This document shows, one piece after another, positions 34,066 to 42,893 of a DNA stretch of 64,000 bases (the stretch's first letter is position 1; each line of letters begins with the position of its first letter). The notes under the pieces were generated by a model. That model had not been told where the DNA came from. It ran no database searches and saw only the letters and a list, made by a program, of their open reading frames with translations. Both the position numbers and the translations under genes were made by a program. The DNA is from UBA4951 sp963652335 (GTDB taxonomy: Bacteria; Bacillota_I; Bacilli_A; RFN20; CAG-826): contig CAVJSS010000002.1 of the NCBI GenBank assembly GCA_963652335.1, positions 1 to 64,000 of the forward strand, in the 5' to 3' direction.

Positions 34066-36163
34066 TCCTCCGATCTGCTTTATCTAGAAGGAGTTCATCA
34101 TCTTTTTCGTATTGGGATTCGATTTTAGAACCGATAACATCCAAAGCCCCATTCCAATCCTTCAGTGATGGAAAGAACGAGAATCCCAAAACCACCAAAC
34201 CGATATAAACACACAATATGGCAACGATGCTGGTTTTGGTAATCAAAGACCGATCTAGATAAAGGCATAACGAATGAGCCAAAGCCACAACAGCTAAGCC
34301 GATAACGATTTTTATAATCAAAGGAACGATATCTTTAAACCCAACACCCTTTGAATCCTGTTTAGACCCACCTATAAACAATAGCAAAAGCAGCACAATC
34401 CCAATCGATATTGGATAAGCAATCGTTTCGGAAACGAATGCGACGATGATGCCGACGGCCACCGTAAACACCACGAACCAATGGATTATGGTAAAGCCTA
34501 CCGGTTGCCTTTTATCGTTTTTAAGTTTGAGCTCAGCAATCAATAACGGCGTGAGCAAGCAAATGATCGTTAACCCAGACAACGAATAAACGTTGTTGAA
34601 TTTAACGCCGCCATAAGCCGAAGCATACATCGGAGCCAAGCCAACCAACAAAACCAACAAAAACAGCGAAACCGTGTAGGAAGTCTTTAAAACATCCAAA
34701 ACAGACAAATCTCTTCGCTTCGTCGTTTCCGCTTGTTCCAAAGGCATTGGAGAAACGTTGCCCCTTTTCAAAGCCCAATTTCTTCTCGAGATAAACAAAG
34801 GCCACCAAATAATGCCCAAAAACATCATTCCTTTTAGCCTCATATCCAGCAAAGCATCATCCTCTGCCATTGAGTGGGCCAAAAAACCAAAGATGACGAT
34901 CAACAAAATCCCGATCCATTTGTCTTTTCGGACTTTGAGTGCATGAATCGCGTCATAAATCAGATAGCCTATCCCAAAGAGATAAACCAAAACCCCGATT
35001 ATTCCGAACCTGCCCCAAACATATAGGAAGCCGTTGTGGCCGGCAATGCCTAAATACCCATCCATATAATGGTCTGGCGAAGAAGCCATGACGAACCATT
35101 CGAAGATCCCGTCTCCGGTCCCAAACAAAAGGATCGTTGGGTGTTCGACCATGTTTGAGAACACCCTTTCCCAAATATCGGTTCTTCCGGTCATTGTCCC
35201 ATCGCTTAAAGAGAATATCGATTTCATCATTTCTTTGATGACTTGGCTAAGCCCCTCCAAAGGCTTGATGGGAAAAAAGGCGATCAAGGTTATTGTGATG
35301 GCCGAACACGCCATTATGGATAAATAGATAATCTGGCTCTTTTTTCTTTTTTTCCATCCTACAATCGGAAAATAAATGACAGTCAACATCAACTCGATGC
35401 CCACCGAAGCAATCGTTGTTTTGCATTGGATCGTTCCGGTTATCAACGCCAAGAAAACAATCAAAATCAAATAAGGAACCCTATGATATTTCGAATATAG
35501 GATCAATGCGCAATTGAAAGCCCAAAACACAGCAAACCCAAAGGTGTTTTTGTTGTTGGCCAACGAACAAACGCCATTAGGGGAATATGAACCTTTGAAT
35601 AGACCAATCCAATAATCGCTCTCTTTTATGAATGAGGCGATTATGAGAAGCAACCCGACCCCGATTCCGACCCAAAGCCAAAAATCTATGGCTCTATGTG
35701 AACGAAACAACGCAGGAATCACTCCAACGAAGATATATAAAGCCAGATCTCCGACAACCCAGCCAAAGATATAACGTATCCTTTCGTTGTTTGTGATGCT
35801 ATATGTCCAATAAAAGCCGTATTTTTCGTTGTTTATCGAAGAAGGGAAAATCAAAACGGCTACGATGTCGATTACCAAAAGAACGAAACAAACGACCATC
35901 AACGTCCGATTTGCTTTGATTTTGAAGTTTTTGAATGCTAACACCAAAAGACCGATTCCAGTCAACAACGAAGCCGACACCATCAGATAAAACTCAAGAT
36001 CGTTCATCATCGTTACGCCATTATTGAAGATAGATAAGCCTTGAGTCGTGAATACCGTGATCGCCAAGAACGCTATGATTAAAACGAAAGCCAACACATA
36101 CCTTCGTTTGAAGGCGCAGGATAGGCTCTCTCGGTGTCGTTTTTTAGCATCGCTCTCAATCAT
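34049..36163 (-). CDS. O-antigen ligase/Wzy-family polytopic membrane protein
   Basis: 704 residues from the ATG at 36163 (the TTG at 36175 directly follows a -10 box and cannot be the start). At least 14 hydrophobic segments. The central Wzy_C-like signature has SDGTMTGRTDIWERVF, a large loop HPTILLFGTGDGIFE, and AGHNGFLYVWGRFGIIG. It probably transfers or polymerises surface glycan outside the membrane. TATAAT (36181-36176) lies 12 bases before the ATG, with no SD. The gene stands alone, opposed to ispE and divergent from ruvX. Confidence 0.75.
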   Translation of the reverse strand: MIESDAKKRHRESLSCAFKRRYVLAFVLIIAFLAITVFTTQGLSIFNNGVTMMNDLEFYLMVSASLLTGIGLLVLAFKNFKIKANRTLMVVCFVLLVIDIVAVLIFPSSINNEKYGFYWTYSITNNERIRYIFGWVVGDLALYIFVGVIPALFRSHRAIDFWLWVGIGVGLLLIIASFIKESDYWIGLFKGSYSPNGVCSLANNKNTFGFAVFWAFNCALILYSKYHRVPYLILIVFLALITGTIQCKTTIASVGIELMLTVIYFPIVGWKKRKKSQIIYLSIMACSAITITLIAFFPIKPLEGLSQVIKEMMKSIFSLSDGTMTGRTDIWERVFSNMVEHPTILLFGTGDGIFEWFVMASSPDHYMDGYLGIAGHNGFLYVWGRFGIIGVLVYLFGIGYLIYDAIHALKVRKDKWIGILLIVIFGFLAHSMAEDDALLDMRLKGMMFLGIIWWPLFISRRNWALKRGNVSPMPLEQAETTKRRDLSVLDVLKTSYTVSLFLLVLLVGLAPMYASAYGGVKFNNVYSLSGLTIICLLTPLLIAELKLKNDKRQPVGFTIIHWFVVFTVAVGIIVAFVSETIAYPISIGIVLLLLLFIGGSKQDSKGVGFKDIVPLIIKIVIGLAVVALAHSLCLYLDRSLITKTSIVAILCVYIGLVVLGFSFFPSLKDWNGALDVIGSKIESQYEKDDELLLDKADRRINLFC

Positions 36164-36278
36164 AACGGAAAACAAATTATAGTCTTTTGAATCGGCGTAT
36201 CAAATTCGCGCAAGTTGACATTAATTATAATCAGGTGGAAAGATCTCTTCCAAAAGATTATTATCCTCTTTGGTATTT

Positions 36279-36710
36279 ATGCAAAAAAACATTTTGGCGT
36301 TGGATTTAGGAAAAGGGAGTCTTGGAATAGCTATCTCCAGAAGTGGCATATTCGTCACTTTATTGGAAAACCTCCGCTTCCATGCCGGTGATTACGATGA
36401 AGCGATAATTGGCTTAAAGAGAGTCATCGCCAACGAAACGATCGAACATATCGCTATAGGTTGGCCGTTATTTCCTTCTGGAGATCCTTGCGAGATGACG
36501 CCGATAGTCGAATCATTCATCAAAAAGATCGAGAAAGAATTCGAAGGCGTGGAAATCGTCAAAGTAGACGAAAGAAACACAACGGTTGAAGCTTCCACCT
36601 TTCTTCATGACGCTGGCAAATCGGCCAAAAAGCAAAAAAGCACCATCGATTCCGCCGCGGCCGGAGTGATTTTGACGAGATATCTTAAATTAATCGGACA
36701 AAGTTGTTAG
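36279..36710 (+). CDS. ruvX: Holliday junction resolvase-like protein RuvX/YqgF
   Basis: 143 residues from the ATG at 36279 (the track-length TTG start at 36270 adds three unsupported residues). RNase H-like fold: ILALDLGKGSLGIAIS, the IAIGWPL strand, VDERNTTVEA and the STIDSAAAGVIL helix. The family has roles in 16S rRNA 5'-end maturation. No SD is visible; a TATAAT lies at 36226-36231. Confidence 0.9.
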   Translation: MQKNILALDLGKGSLGIAISRSGIFVTLLENLRFHAGDYDEAIIGLKRVIANETIEHIAIGWPLFPSGDPCEMTPIVESFIKKIEKEFEGVEIVKVDERNTTVEASTFLHDAGKSAKKQKSTIDSAAAGVILTRYLKLIGQSC

Positions 36711-36770
36711 AGCAAGCGCCAAATTTTTAGAACAATTTCCGTTTCTCAGTCTAAAATCGAGTTTTGCAAC

Positions 36771-36816
36771 GATCCGAAGTTACCTTTGGATTCGCGCTAA
36801 GCGGGCTTTTGTTTTT
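36771..36816 (+). terminator. possible terminator after ruvX
   Basis: GATCCGAAG and CTTTGGATT pair (9 bp with wobbles, 4-base loop). A second small stem CGC-GCTAA-GCG leads into GGGCTTTTGTTTTTG. Weak but correctly placed. Confidence 0.4.
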
Positions 36817-36866
36817 GTTTGAATAGCTAATTTAGAGTAAAATGCAAAACATAAGGAGGTTATTGA

Positions 36867-38357
36867 ATGTATAGCCAAGAGAAACAATTCTCTTCTTTGG
36901 CTAAGATCTTATCCAATTACGATCGCGTCATCATCGACACTTGCGCATTGATGGACGAAGGGTTTCCTCAATTCATGGACACTTTGGTTGGGTCGAAAAG
37001 ATATTGGAAAGACGGATTGCAAATCATTACATTGAAAGAATGCGTCGAGGAGCTTGAAAAACACGCCGCGAACAAAGACTGGCATTATAGCGAAGCTCGG
37101 ATCGACGCAGTAAGAGCGCTTTCTATCTTGAAAGACGCCTATAGGAAGCATCACGTAATCCAAATCGCGAAAAGGCAGCAAAGAAAAGGTGACACCTTCG
37201 CGGATCCATCTATCTTAGCGACGGCAACGGTGCTCAGAATTCACTATCGAGTCCTAGTCATTACCCAAGACAAGAATTTAGCTTACGACTTAGAGGGCTT
37301 AAATTCTTTGGGATCGCAAAACGGAAGATTTTTAGCCACGATGAAAATCAACGCCGGAGGCCAATTGGAAGGCCATTCTTTAAATAAGCCAAAAGCCAAA
37401 GATTTCAAAAAAGCAGAGAACAAAAAAGATAAAAAACCCACTTTGAAGGTTGAAACAAAAGAAATCAAAGAAACAAAACAAATCGAATTCAAGCCAGTCC
37501 CAGTTCCGAAAATCGAACAGAAACCGGCCAAAATCGCCGTTCAGCCTAAAAAAGAAGAAAAGCCAAAGGAAAGTAAGCAACCAAAGCCTTTCTATGTATT
37601 CGGACCGACCCCGGTCGATGCCGTCATCGCATCCGCCAAACATTTGAATGTCTTGGTGCGCGACCCAGGAGTCGCTTACGTCAAAGAGATTCACGGCCCT
37701 GTTGATATAACCAAAAACGTCTTAATCGATAAACTGCCCGTCTCCAAATTCCTTAAAACCGGAGACAATATGACTTTTAATGTCAAAGGACTTAAAGTCA
37801 CGGCGGAGAAAACGGAACGCGACTATCGAGCGACCACTTCCTTGGAACCGACCGACGACAAGAAAGAAACACCCAAAGTTGTCATAAAAGGAAAACAACC
37901 CGATAACGTTGCAAAAGTCGTCGAAGTTAAGAAAGACGAGCAAAAAACCGCAAAAGACGAGAAAACGGAACCGCCAGCTTCCAACAAACCGGCAGCCAAA
38001 GCCGAAAAACCGAAAGCCAAACCAATCGAAAAGACTTCGACAGCCAAGGCTCCGAAAGAAAAAAAGAAGCCTGCCGACCCCAAACAAGTTAAAGATAAGC
38101 CAACCGTTGACGAAAAAGCATCCGAGAAAGCCGAACCCAAAAAGCCTTCCGCTCCAAAGAAAACGCCTTTGGAAAAAGCTTTGGCGGTTGAAAAAAGATT
38201 GTCCGCCAACGTCTCCAACCCAAATTATCCAAGCGAGAAAAAAGCAAAGGATATCGAATCTTTCATCAAACTCTACGATAAGTTGAGCGATGAGGAAAAG
38301 AAGCAGATAAAGCTGACCAAAGAATTCTTGGATCAGCAAAAACAGCAAAACCAATAA
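36867..38357 (+). CDS. PIN-domain protein with long Lys/Pro/Glu-rich tail
   Basis: 496 residues. An N-terminal PIN nuclease fold with four expected acidic residues: D24 (VIIDTCALMD), E58 (LKECVEELE), D113 (DTFADPSIL) and D135 (VITQDKNLAYDL). Two low-complexity segments (about 175-255 and 345-440) rich in Lys, Glu, Pro and Ala flank a conserved-looking middle part (FYVFGPTPVDAVIASAKHLN, KFLKTGDNMTF). A charged helical C-terminus ends in ...LDQQKQQNQ. A ribonuclease is plausible; no antitoxin gene is adjacent, so this is not an ordinary VapC. AAGGAGG precedes the ATG. Confidence 0.7.
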   Translation: MYSQEKQFSSLAKILSNYDRVIIDTCALMDEGFPQFMDTLVGSKRYWKDGLQIITLKECVEELEKHAANKDWHYSEARIDAVRALSILKDAYRKHHVIQIAKRQQRKGDTFADPSILATATVLRIHYRVLVITQDKNLAYDLEGLNSLGSQNGRFLATMKINAGGQLEGHSLNKPKAKDFKKAENKKDKKPTLKVETKEIKETKQIEFKPVPVPKIEQKPAKIAVQPKKEEKPKESKQPKPFYVFGPTPVDAVIASAKHLNVLVRDPGVAYVKEIHGPVDITKNVLIDKLPVSKFLKTGDNMTFNVKGLKVTAEKTERDYRATTSLEPTDDKKETPKVVIKGKQPDNVAKVVEVKKDEQKTAKDEKTEPPASNKPAAKAEKPKAKPIEKTSTAKAPKEKKKPADPKQVKDKPTVDEKASEKAEPKKPSAPKKTPLEKALAVEKRLSANVSNPNYPSEKKAKDIESFIKLYDKLSDEEKKQIKLTKEFLDQQKQQNQ

Positions 38358-38364
38358 ACCAAAG

Positions 38365-38390
38365 AAACTCCTTTATGGAGTTTTCTTTTC
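38365..38390 (+). terminator. terminator of the PIN-domain gene
   Basis: AAACTCC-TTTAT-GGAGTTT followed by TCTTTTC, eight bases after the stop codon. Confidence 0.85.
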
Positions 38391-38443
38391 ATTTGAATTA
38401 GAATGAGGCATACAGCCATTCGTTCAAATGGAGGACTTGTCTT

Positions 38444-40096
38444 ATGAAGAAAAGAAAATTGATGCTCCTTGTGTTTGCTTCCGCTTTCGCTTTAAGCGGA
38501 TGCGCCATAACTGACATAATCGATAGCATGACCGGAAGCGGATCTTCCGTTTCGGATGAGCCAATTCCAGAAAACAACGGCTTGTTCACCTATACTGCCG
38601 ACGGGTCCGAAAACCAACGATATAGCCACAACCCATCTTATTCCGCGTCAGGGGTTGGCCTCGCAAACAACAAAATCACCTACGAAACCGTTGGCAACAC
38701 AAATTGGAGCATTCAACTTCCTTCATCTGGGTCTCCTAAGGTTCTTGTTGTGCCGGTCAAGGTAAAGGATTATTCGAAATACGCGACATCCGACGTGAGG
38801 AACGAGATTTATAAGACTTTCTTTGGGAAAAGCGAAGAGACTGGTTGGGAATCGGTAACATCCTTCTATTACAAATCTTCGTTTGGCAAGCTCAATATCC
38901 AAGGCGCCGTCACCGATTGGTATGATTGCGGGTACACTTCTAGCCAAATATCTCGCATGACATCATCTATCAGCGGTTATGATCCCACTTGGACCATTCT
39001 CGAAGATGCGGTTAGTTGGTATAAAAAAACATATAGTTCAACCAATGGAGTCGAGTTTGATACCAATCACGACGGTTTCTTTGATGCCGTTTGGCTCGTT
39101 TATGGCGCTCCTAACGCCCAAAACGACGATGATTTGGATGAGGGCATTTTTTGGGCTTATTCCTATTTCGACAACACCCCGTTTGAAAATGTGAAATATG
39201 TCTCTGATTTAGAAAAATACAAATCCAACCCTGTCGGATATCATTATGCTTGGGCTTCTTATGACTTTATGTATGAAGGAACGAAAAGCAAAAAGAGAGA
39301 CGCCCATACTTTCATCCATGAAACCGGCCACCTTTTGGGATTGGATGACTATTATGTCTCAACCAGAAACGAAAGTTATCCAAACAACTATGGTCCTGTT
39401 GGCTTTGTTGATATGATGGACGCCAACGTTATCGACCACAACTCGTTCTCCAAATTCGCCTTAGGTTGGGTTAACCCGTATGTTCCGACATCCAGCTGTA
39501 CGATTGAACTTAAGCCAGCAAGCACTTCTGGCGAGTTCGTGTTGTTGCCAACTTCCGATGGATGGAACGGAATGCCGTTTGACGAATATATGGTCCTTGA
39601 ATATTATACCCCAGAAGGACTCAATGCCGCCGATAGCGAAATGGTCTATTCAAATGGCATTCAAGGAATGACGAATAGGGGAATTCGCATTTACCACGTT
39701 GATGCCAGATTGGTCGAGCCAAATAGCAGCGGTACGAAAATCAAAGGCTATACTGATAAGATAAGCGCTTCCGACACAGTCTATTTAGCCAACAGCAACA
39801 CAGCGGCATACAATTACATGGACCAAAAAGACCGCTTGATTCAGGTCATCGATTGCTCAAGCAAAAAGAATTACGACGCCGAATATGACAGCACAAAGAA
39901 ACGTCCTTATACGGTCAGCAATTCAAGTTTGTTCACCGCTGGCAAAACTTTCTCATATGCGAGCTATGCCAACTCGTTCCCTAATTATTATTTCAATAGA
40001 ACAAGCACGATGAATGACGATACGACTTTGCCTTGGACAGTCAACGTTACTTCGATATCCAATGAAAAAGCCACGCTTACCATTACCAAGGCTTAA
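38444..40096 (+). CDS. secreted lipoprotein metalloprotease, M6-like
   Basis: 550 residues. An SPII signal peptide with lipobox ALSGC near residue 20 anchors it outside the membrane. The catalytic zinc motif is HETGHLLGLDDYY (H292, H296 and the downstream Asp of HExxHxxGxxD), as in immune inhibitor A-like (M6) enzymes. An aromatic N-terminal prodomain-like part precedes it and a ~200-residue C-terminal domain follows. Substrates unknown; extracellular protein degradation is likely. TGGAGGAC lies upstream of the ATG. Followed by a small membrane protein gene. Confidence 0.8.
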   Translation: MKKRKLMLLVFASAFALSGCAITDIIDSMTGSGSSVSDEPIPENNGLFTYTADGSENQRYSHNPSYSASGVGLANNKITYETVGNTNWSIQLPSSGSPKVLVVPVKVKDYSKYATSDVRNEIYKTFFGKSEETGWESVTSFYYKSSFGKLNIQGAVTDWYDCGYTSSQISRMTSSISGYDPTWTILEDAVSWYKKTYSSTNGVEFDTNHDGFFDAVWLVYGAPNAQNDDDLDEGIFWAYSYFDNTPFENVKYVSDLEKYKSNPVGYHYAWASYDFMYEGTKSKKRDAHTFIHETGHLLGLDDYYVSTRNESYPNNYGPVGFVDMMDANVIDHNSFSKFALGWVNPYVPTSSCTIELKPASTSGEFVLLPTSDGWNGMPFDEYMVLEYYTPEGLNAADSEMVYSNGIQGMTNRGIRIYHVDARLVEPNSSGTKIKGYTDKISASDTVYLANSNTAAYNYMDQKDRLIQVIDCSSKKNYDAEYDSTKKRPYTVSNSSLFTAGKTFSYASYANSFPNYYFNRTSTMNDDTTLPWTVNVTSISNEKATLTITKA

Positions 40097-40160
40097 TCTT
40101 TATTGATTAAGGTATTGACCACGATTAAGATATTTAGCGTAATTACAGAAGAGGTTTGTT

Positions 40161-40676
40161 ATGAAAAAGAAAATATTGGACGTCTTAGGCATCGTCATCT
40201 TCGCTCTTGCCATCATTGTCTTTGTCGCCCCTGTCGGATCCGGCATCCACGCCAGCGTCAAAGCCGTTGGCTCAACCGCCGGCGATTTGGATTGGAGCGG
40301 ATATACGGTTATTTTTGGCAACTGGGCCAATTCCTACATCAAAGAAGCTTCTGGTGCCAATATCGCCGGATTTACTCTCTTGGTTATCGGCGTCGTTTTC
40401 CAAACGATCGCAACCATCTTGTTATTCCCGAACCCAAACGGTTCTAAGAAATTATCTGGTTTCTTGTTTGTTTTGGGTGGTTTGATGGAACTTGCGTTTG
40501 GCATCATTCTCTTATGCTGCAAATCAACCACGGGATTGGATGCCGTCGAATCCTTGAATGCGGCCTACAATCTCAAATTGGGAGTAGGCGTCATTCTTTC
40601 TAGCGTCGCCGCTTTGCTTGGCGCGGTTCTTTCTGTTGGAGTCGGCGTCCTTGCTTGGGGCAATAAGAACAAATAG
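40161..40676 (+). CDS. four-helix membrane protein of unknown function
   Basis: 171 residues with four hydrophobic segments (about 8-28, 68-90, 97-117 and 140-165) and a short loop WSGYTVIFGNWANSYIKEAS outside. No family recognised. SD AGAGG upstream. It follows the metalloprotease by 64 bases, so the two may be co-expressed. Confidence 0.7.
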   Translation: MKKKILDVLGIVIFALAIIVFVAPVGSGIHASVKAVGSTAGDLDWSGYTVIFGNWANSYIKEASGANIAGFTLLVIGVVFQTIATILLFPNPNGSKKLSGFLFVLGGLMELAFGIILLCCKSTTGLDAVESLNAAYNLKLGVGVILSSVAALLGAVLSVGVGVLAWGNKNK

Positions 40677-40699
40677 CCAATACATAATAATTGTGATCC

Positions 40700-40720
40700 G
40701 CCGCCCGTTTGGGCGGCTTT
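40700..40720 (+). terminator. terminator of the four-helix protein gene
   Basis: GCCGCCC-GTTT-GGGCGGC followed by TTTTC, strong intrinsic terminator. Confidence 0.9.
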
Positions 40721-40729
40721 TCATTTCCT

Positions 40730-40759
40730 TTGTAAAACATATGCGTGCGTGTCTATAAA
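40730..40759 (+). promoter_or_regulatory. promoter of the small protein at 40765, leaderless spacing
   Basis: -35 TTGTAA (40730-40735), 18-base spacer, -10 TATAAA (40754-40759). Only five bases separate the -10 from the ATG. Confidence 0.55.
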
Positions 40760-40764
40760 TCAAT

Positions 40765-41100
40765 ATGGATATACGTTTTGATCAAAGAGAAAAAGAACGA
40801 TTCGGTTTGGAATTCGTTCAATATTACGAAAGGAAGCTGTCTGAATGGATGGATCCTTTTAGAAGATGTCGCGCAGGTGGGTTCGATGCGAGAGAATTAG
40901 AGCCGTATCTTTTGGAGGCGTTTCTTGCTTTTGGAAGCGAAAGCCAAAAGAAAACCCTGGATCGTTTATTTGATAAGACCAACGAACTCTTCGACGAATA
41001 TTATAAAGAAACCAGATTGGATTTTTGCATTGCGCCGGATGTTTTCGCTCACCGCAACGAAGTTGAATCTGAGCTTAAAGGGATAAAAGAAAGAATTTGA
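40765..41100 (+). CDS. hypothetical protein, mostly helical
   Basis: 111 residues, soluble, charged and helical (FVQYYERKLSEWMDPFRRC, KTLDRLFDKTNELFDEYYKE). No family recognised. It starts without an SD directly after a promoter and ends just before the first CIRCE operator. Confidence 0.6.
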   Translation: MDIRFDQREKERFGLEFVQYYERKLSEWMDPFRRCRAGGFDARELEPYLLEAFLAFGSESQKKTLDRLFDKTNELFDEYYKETRLDFCIAPDVFAHRNEVESELKGIKERI

Positions 41101-41106
41101 AAAAAA

Positions 41107-41133
41107 TTAGCACTTAGGTGTTGACAGTGCTAA
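41107..41133. promoter_or_regulatory. CIRCE element 1 (HrcA operator)
   Basis: TTAGCACTT-N9-CAGTGCTAA, matching the CIRCE consensus TTAGCACTC-N9-GAGTGCTAA with one change in each arm. The -35 TTGACA of the hsp20 promoter overlaps its right arm. Confidence 0.85.
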
Positions 41134-41148
41134 AACAATGGCTAGAAT
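41121..41148 (+). promoter_or_regulatory. hsp20 promoter
   Basis: -35 TTGACA (41121-41126), 16-base spacer, -10 TAGAAT (41143-41148), between the two CIRCE elements. Confidence 0.8.
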
Positions 41149-41152
41149 ATAG

Positions 41153-41179
41153 TTAGCACTTAGAAAGAAAGAGTGCTAA
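41153..41179. promoter_or_regulatory. CIRCE element 2 (HrcA operator)
   Basis: TTAGCACTT-N9-GAGTGCTAA, one mismatch to consensus, covering the likely transcription start. Confidence 0.92.
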
Positions 41180-41195
41180 ACGAAAGGAGATTCTT

Positions 41196-41588
41196 ATGTA
41201 TCTTACCAATAGAAACGATTCTTATTTCCCATATGACTTATTCCGCGATTTCTTCTCTGATGAAGGTTCGCATCTAATGAAGAGCGATATTTACACCGAT
41301 GGTGATGAATATGCCATCGACATCGAACTCCCAGGTGTTAAGAAGGAAGACGTCAACATCGAATACAAAAACGAATATCTGACCGTCTCAGTGACCGTCA
41401 AAGAAGAAAAGAACGAAAAGAAATATGCTTTGAGGGAACGCCGTTATGCTAGCGGATCACGCAGCTACCATATCGGCGAAGTTGATGAAAGCACCATCAA
41501 AGCCAACTTCGAAAATGGCGTGTTGTCGATTCGCTTCCCTAAGGATCAATCCAAAATCGAAGCCATACACCGCATCGACATCAAATAG
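41196..41588 (+). CDS. small heat shock protein (Hsp20/alpha-crystallin)
   Basis: 130 residues. The alpha-crystallin domain has IDIELPGVKKEDVNIEYKNEYLTVS and the closing motif ANFENGVLSIRFPK. The N-terminal arm is short (MYLTNRNDSYFPYDLF), so it is a holdase forming modest oligomers. AAAGGAG precedes the ATG. Transcription is controlled by two CIRCE operators, an unusual double HrcA control for an hsp20 gene. Confidence 0.94.
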   Translation: MYLTNRNDSYFPYDLFRDFFSDEGSHLMKSDIYTDGDEYAIDIELPGVKKEDVNIEYKNEYLTVSVTVKEEKNEKKYALRERRYASGSRSYHIGEVDESTIKANFENGVLSIRFPKDQSKIEAIHRIDIK

Positions 41589-41614
41589 CTTCCAATCCTC
41601 CCTCCTTTGATACG

Positions 41615-41650
41615 AAAAGAGAGATCACCTGCCGATCTCTCTTTTCTTTT
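41615..41650. terminator. bidirectional terminator between hsp20 and the M24 peptidase
   Basis: AAAAGAGAGATC-ACCTGCC-GATCTCTC followed by TTTTC; the A/T-rich flanks serve both strands. Confidence 0.8.
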
Positions 41651-41662
41651 TGTCTGCTTTGT

Positions 41663-42838
41663 TTATTTAAGAATTGGGATTATGTGATCTTGCCTACCAG
41701 CCACGACAACGACTTCGTTCCCATCGATTAAAACGTTGGTTTCGCTTCTTATGCCGAAATCTGGTGCATATATCCCTGGTTCAAGAGAGAAACAGACGTT
41801 AGGAATGATTTCCCTAAAATCATGGGTCTCGTAATCATCCATATTCACCCCGCATCCATGTGGGCTAACATCGATGGCAATGCTATGGCCGACGCGATGA
41901 GTATAATATTCCCCGAACCCCTGTTCGTTAATATAATCCCTGGAAACGTTATCGACTTCAAAACCGAAAACGACACGATTATCTATGTTTTTTCTAAGAA
42001 ATTCCACGCATAGATCGATGTCTTTTTTCAATATCTGGAATCTTTTTTCATATACGTCCGGGACCTTTTTGCCGACATAGCCCATCCAAGTGATGTCGGA
42101 ATAAACCCCTTTTGGATGGTCCATCTTGGCCCACATATCGATCAATACCAAATCATCTTCATGGATATCGTCGTTTGTTTCTTTGGTCGGTCCGTAATGA
42201 GGGTTGGAGGCATTCGGTCCGATCGCGACGATTGGATCATCGTCCCAAGTCATGCCTTCTTCCTTGAAACGTCTGCAAATGAATTGCTGGATTTCATATT
42301 CGTTTGCTTTGCCTTTTTTCTTTATTTCTTTTCCAATCAATTCAAAAGCCTCATCCTTGATAGACAAAACTTTCTTGTTGGCGATTCTTTGAAGCTCCTT
42401 AGCCTCATCGTCCAACACGGCGGTCAGCTTTTGGAGAATATCGGCGGAGGAAACGATTTCGATTCCCAGTTTTTTCACGAAATCAACCGAGCCGTAATCA
42501 GCCAATGAAACGCGAGGCAACAATCCGTTTTCGGACATATCCATGCAGACTTTTTCATAATTGGAGAAACTTTCTTTTTCTATTTGGAGCATCTCTTCCC
42601 AAGTCTTATAGACCTTCAATTCGAAATCAGGGTTGTCTTTTAAGAAAATGGCATCTATCGAATGGCAAATGACATAAGGTTTTTCGTTTTTTGGCACGAT
42701 CAAAAATATCTTTCTCGTAAGCATTTTCTTGCCTAAGAACCCAACCATTGCCGGGTTATGGTTTTCGTAATCAACCAAAATCCAAGCGTCCAAATTTTTG
42801 TCTTTTAGATAATTTTCAACGGTTTCTATTCGATTCAT
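41663..42838 (-). CDS. M24-family metallopeptidase (Xaa-Pro aminopeptidase-like)
   Basis: 391 residues. The N-terminal creatinase-like domain (about 1-160) is followed by a pita-bread fold with metal ligands in order: D (VLIDMWAK), D (YSDITW), H (HRVGHSIAI), E (SLEPGIY) and E (RSETNVL). Cytoplasmic, no signal peptide; releases N-terminal residues preceding proline or acts as a related dipeptidase. AGGTGA lies upstream of the ATG at 42838. Confidence 0.88.
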   Translation of the reverse strand: MNRIETVENYLKDKNLDAWILVDYENHNPAMVGFLGKKMLTRKIFLIVPKNEKPYVICHSIDAIFLKDNPDFELKVYKTWEEMLQIEKESFSNYEKVCMDMSENGLLPRVSLADYGSVDFVKKLGIEIVSSADILQKLTAVLDDEAKELQRIANKKVLSIKDEAFELIGKEIKKKGKANEYEIQQFICRRFKEEGMTWDDDPIVAIGPNASNPHYGPTKETNDDIHEDDLVLIDMWAKMDHPKGVYSDITWMGYVGKKVPDVYEKRFQILKKDIDLCVEFLRKNIDNRVVFGFEVDNVSRDYINEQGFGEYYTHRVGHSIAIDVSPHGCGVNMDDYETHDFREIIPNVCFSLEPGIYAPDFGIRSETNVLIDGNEVVVVAGRQDHIIPILK

Positions 42839-42881
42839 AAGTTCACCTACCTAGCTATTCTACTCTCAAGGCCGTAAGTTG

Positions 42882-42887
42882 TATGAT
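42882..42887 (+). promoter_or_regulatory. -10 box of the GH2 gene, leaderless spacing
   Basis: TATGAT followed by six bases (TATTCC) and the ATG at 42894. No SD. Confidence 0.45.
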
Positions 42888-42893
42888 TATTCC

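Noticed and set aside
36215..36231. TTGACA plus TATAAT as a promoter for ruvX
   Set aside because: Only five bases separate the two hexamers, far from the 16-18 needed; the TATAAT may still act alone.
36720..36830. T-box or other riboswitch upstream of the PIN gene
   Set aside because: No T-box sequence or conserved core; only hairpins and a U-rich end, better read as the ruvX terminator.
37722..38354. 210-residue minus-strand ORF antisense to the PIN-domain gene
   Set aside because: Arises from the reverse complement of the Lys/Glu/Pro-rich codons (Phe/Leu-rich, no start context); the plus-strand gene has SD and terminator.
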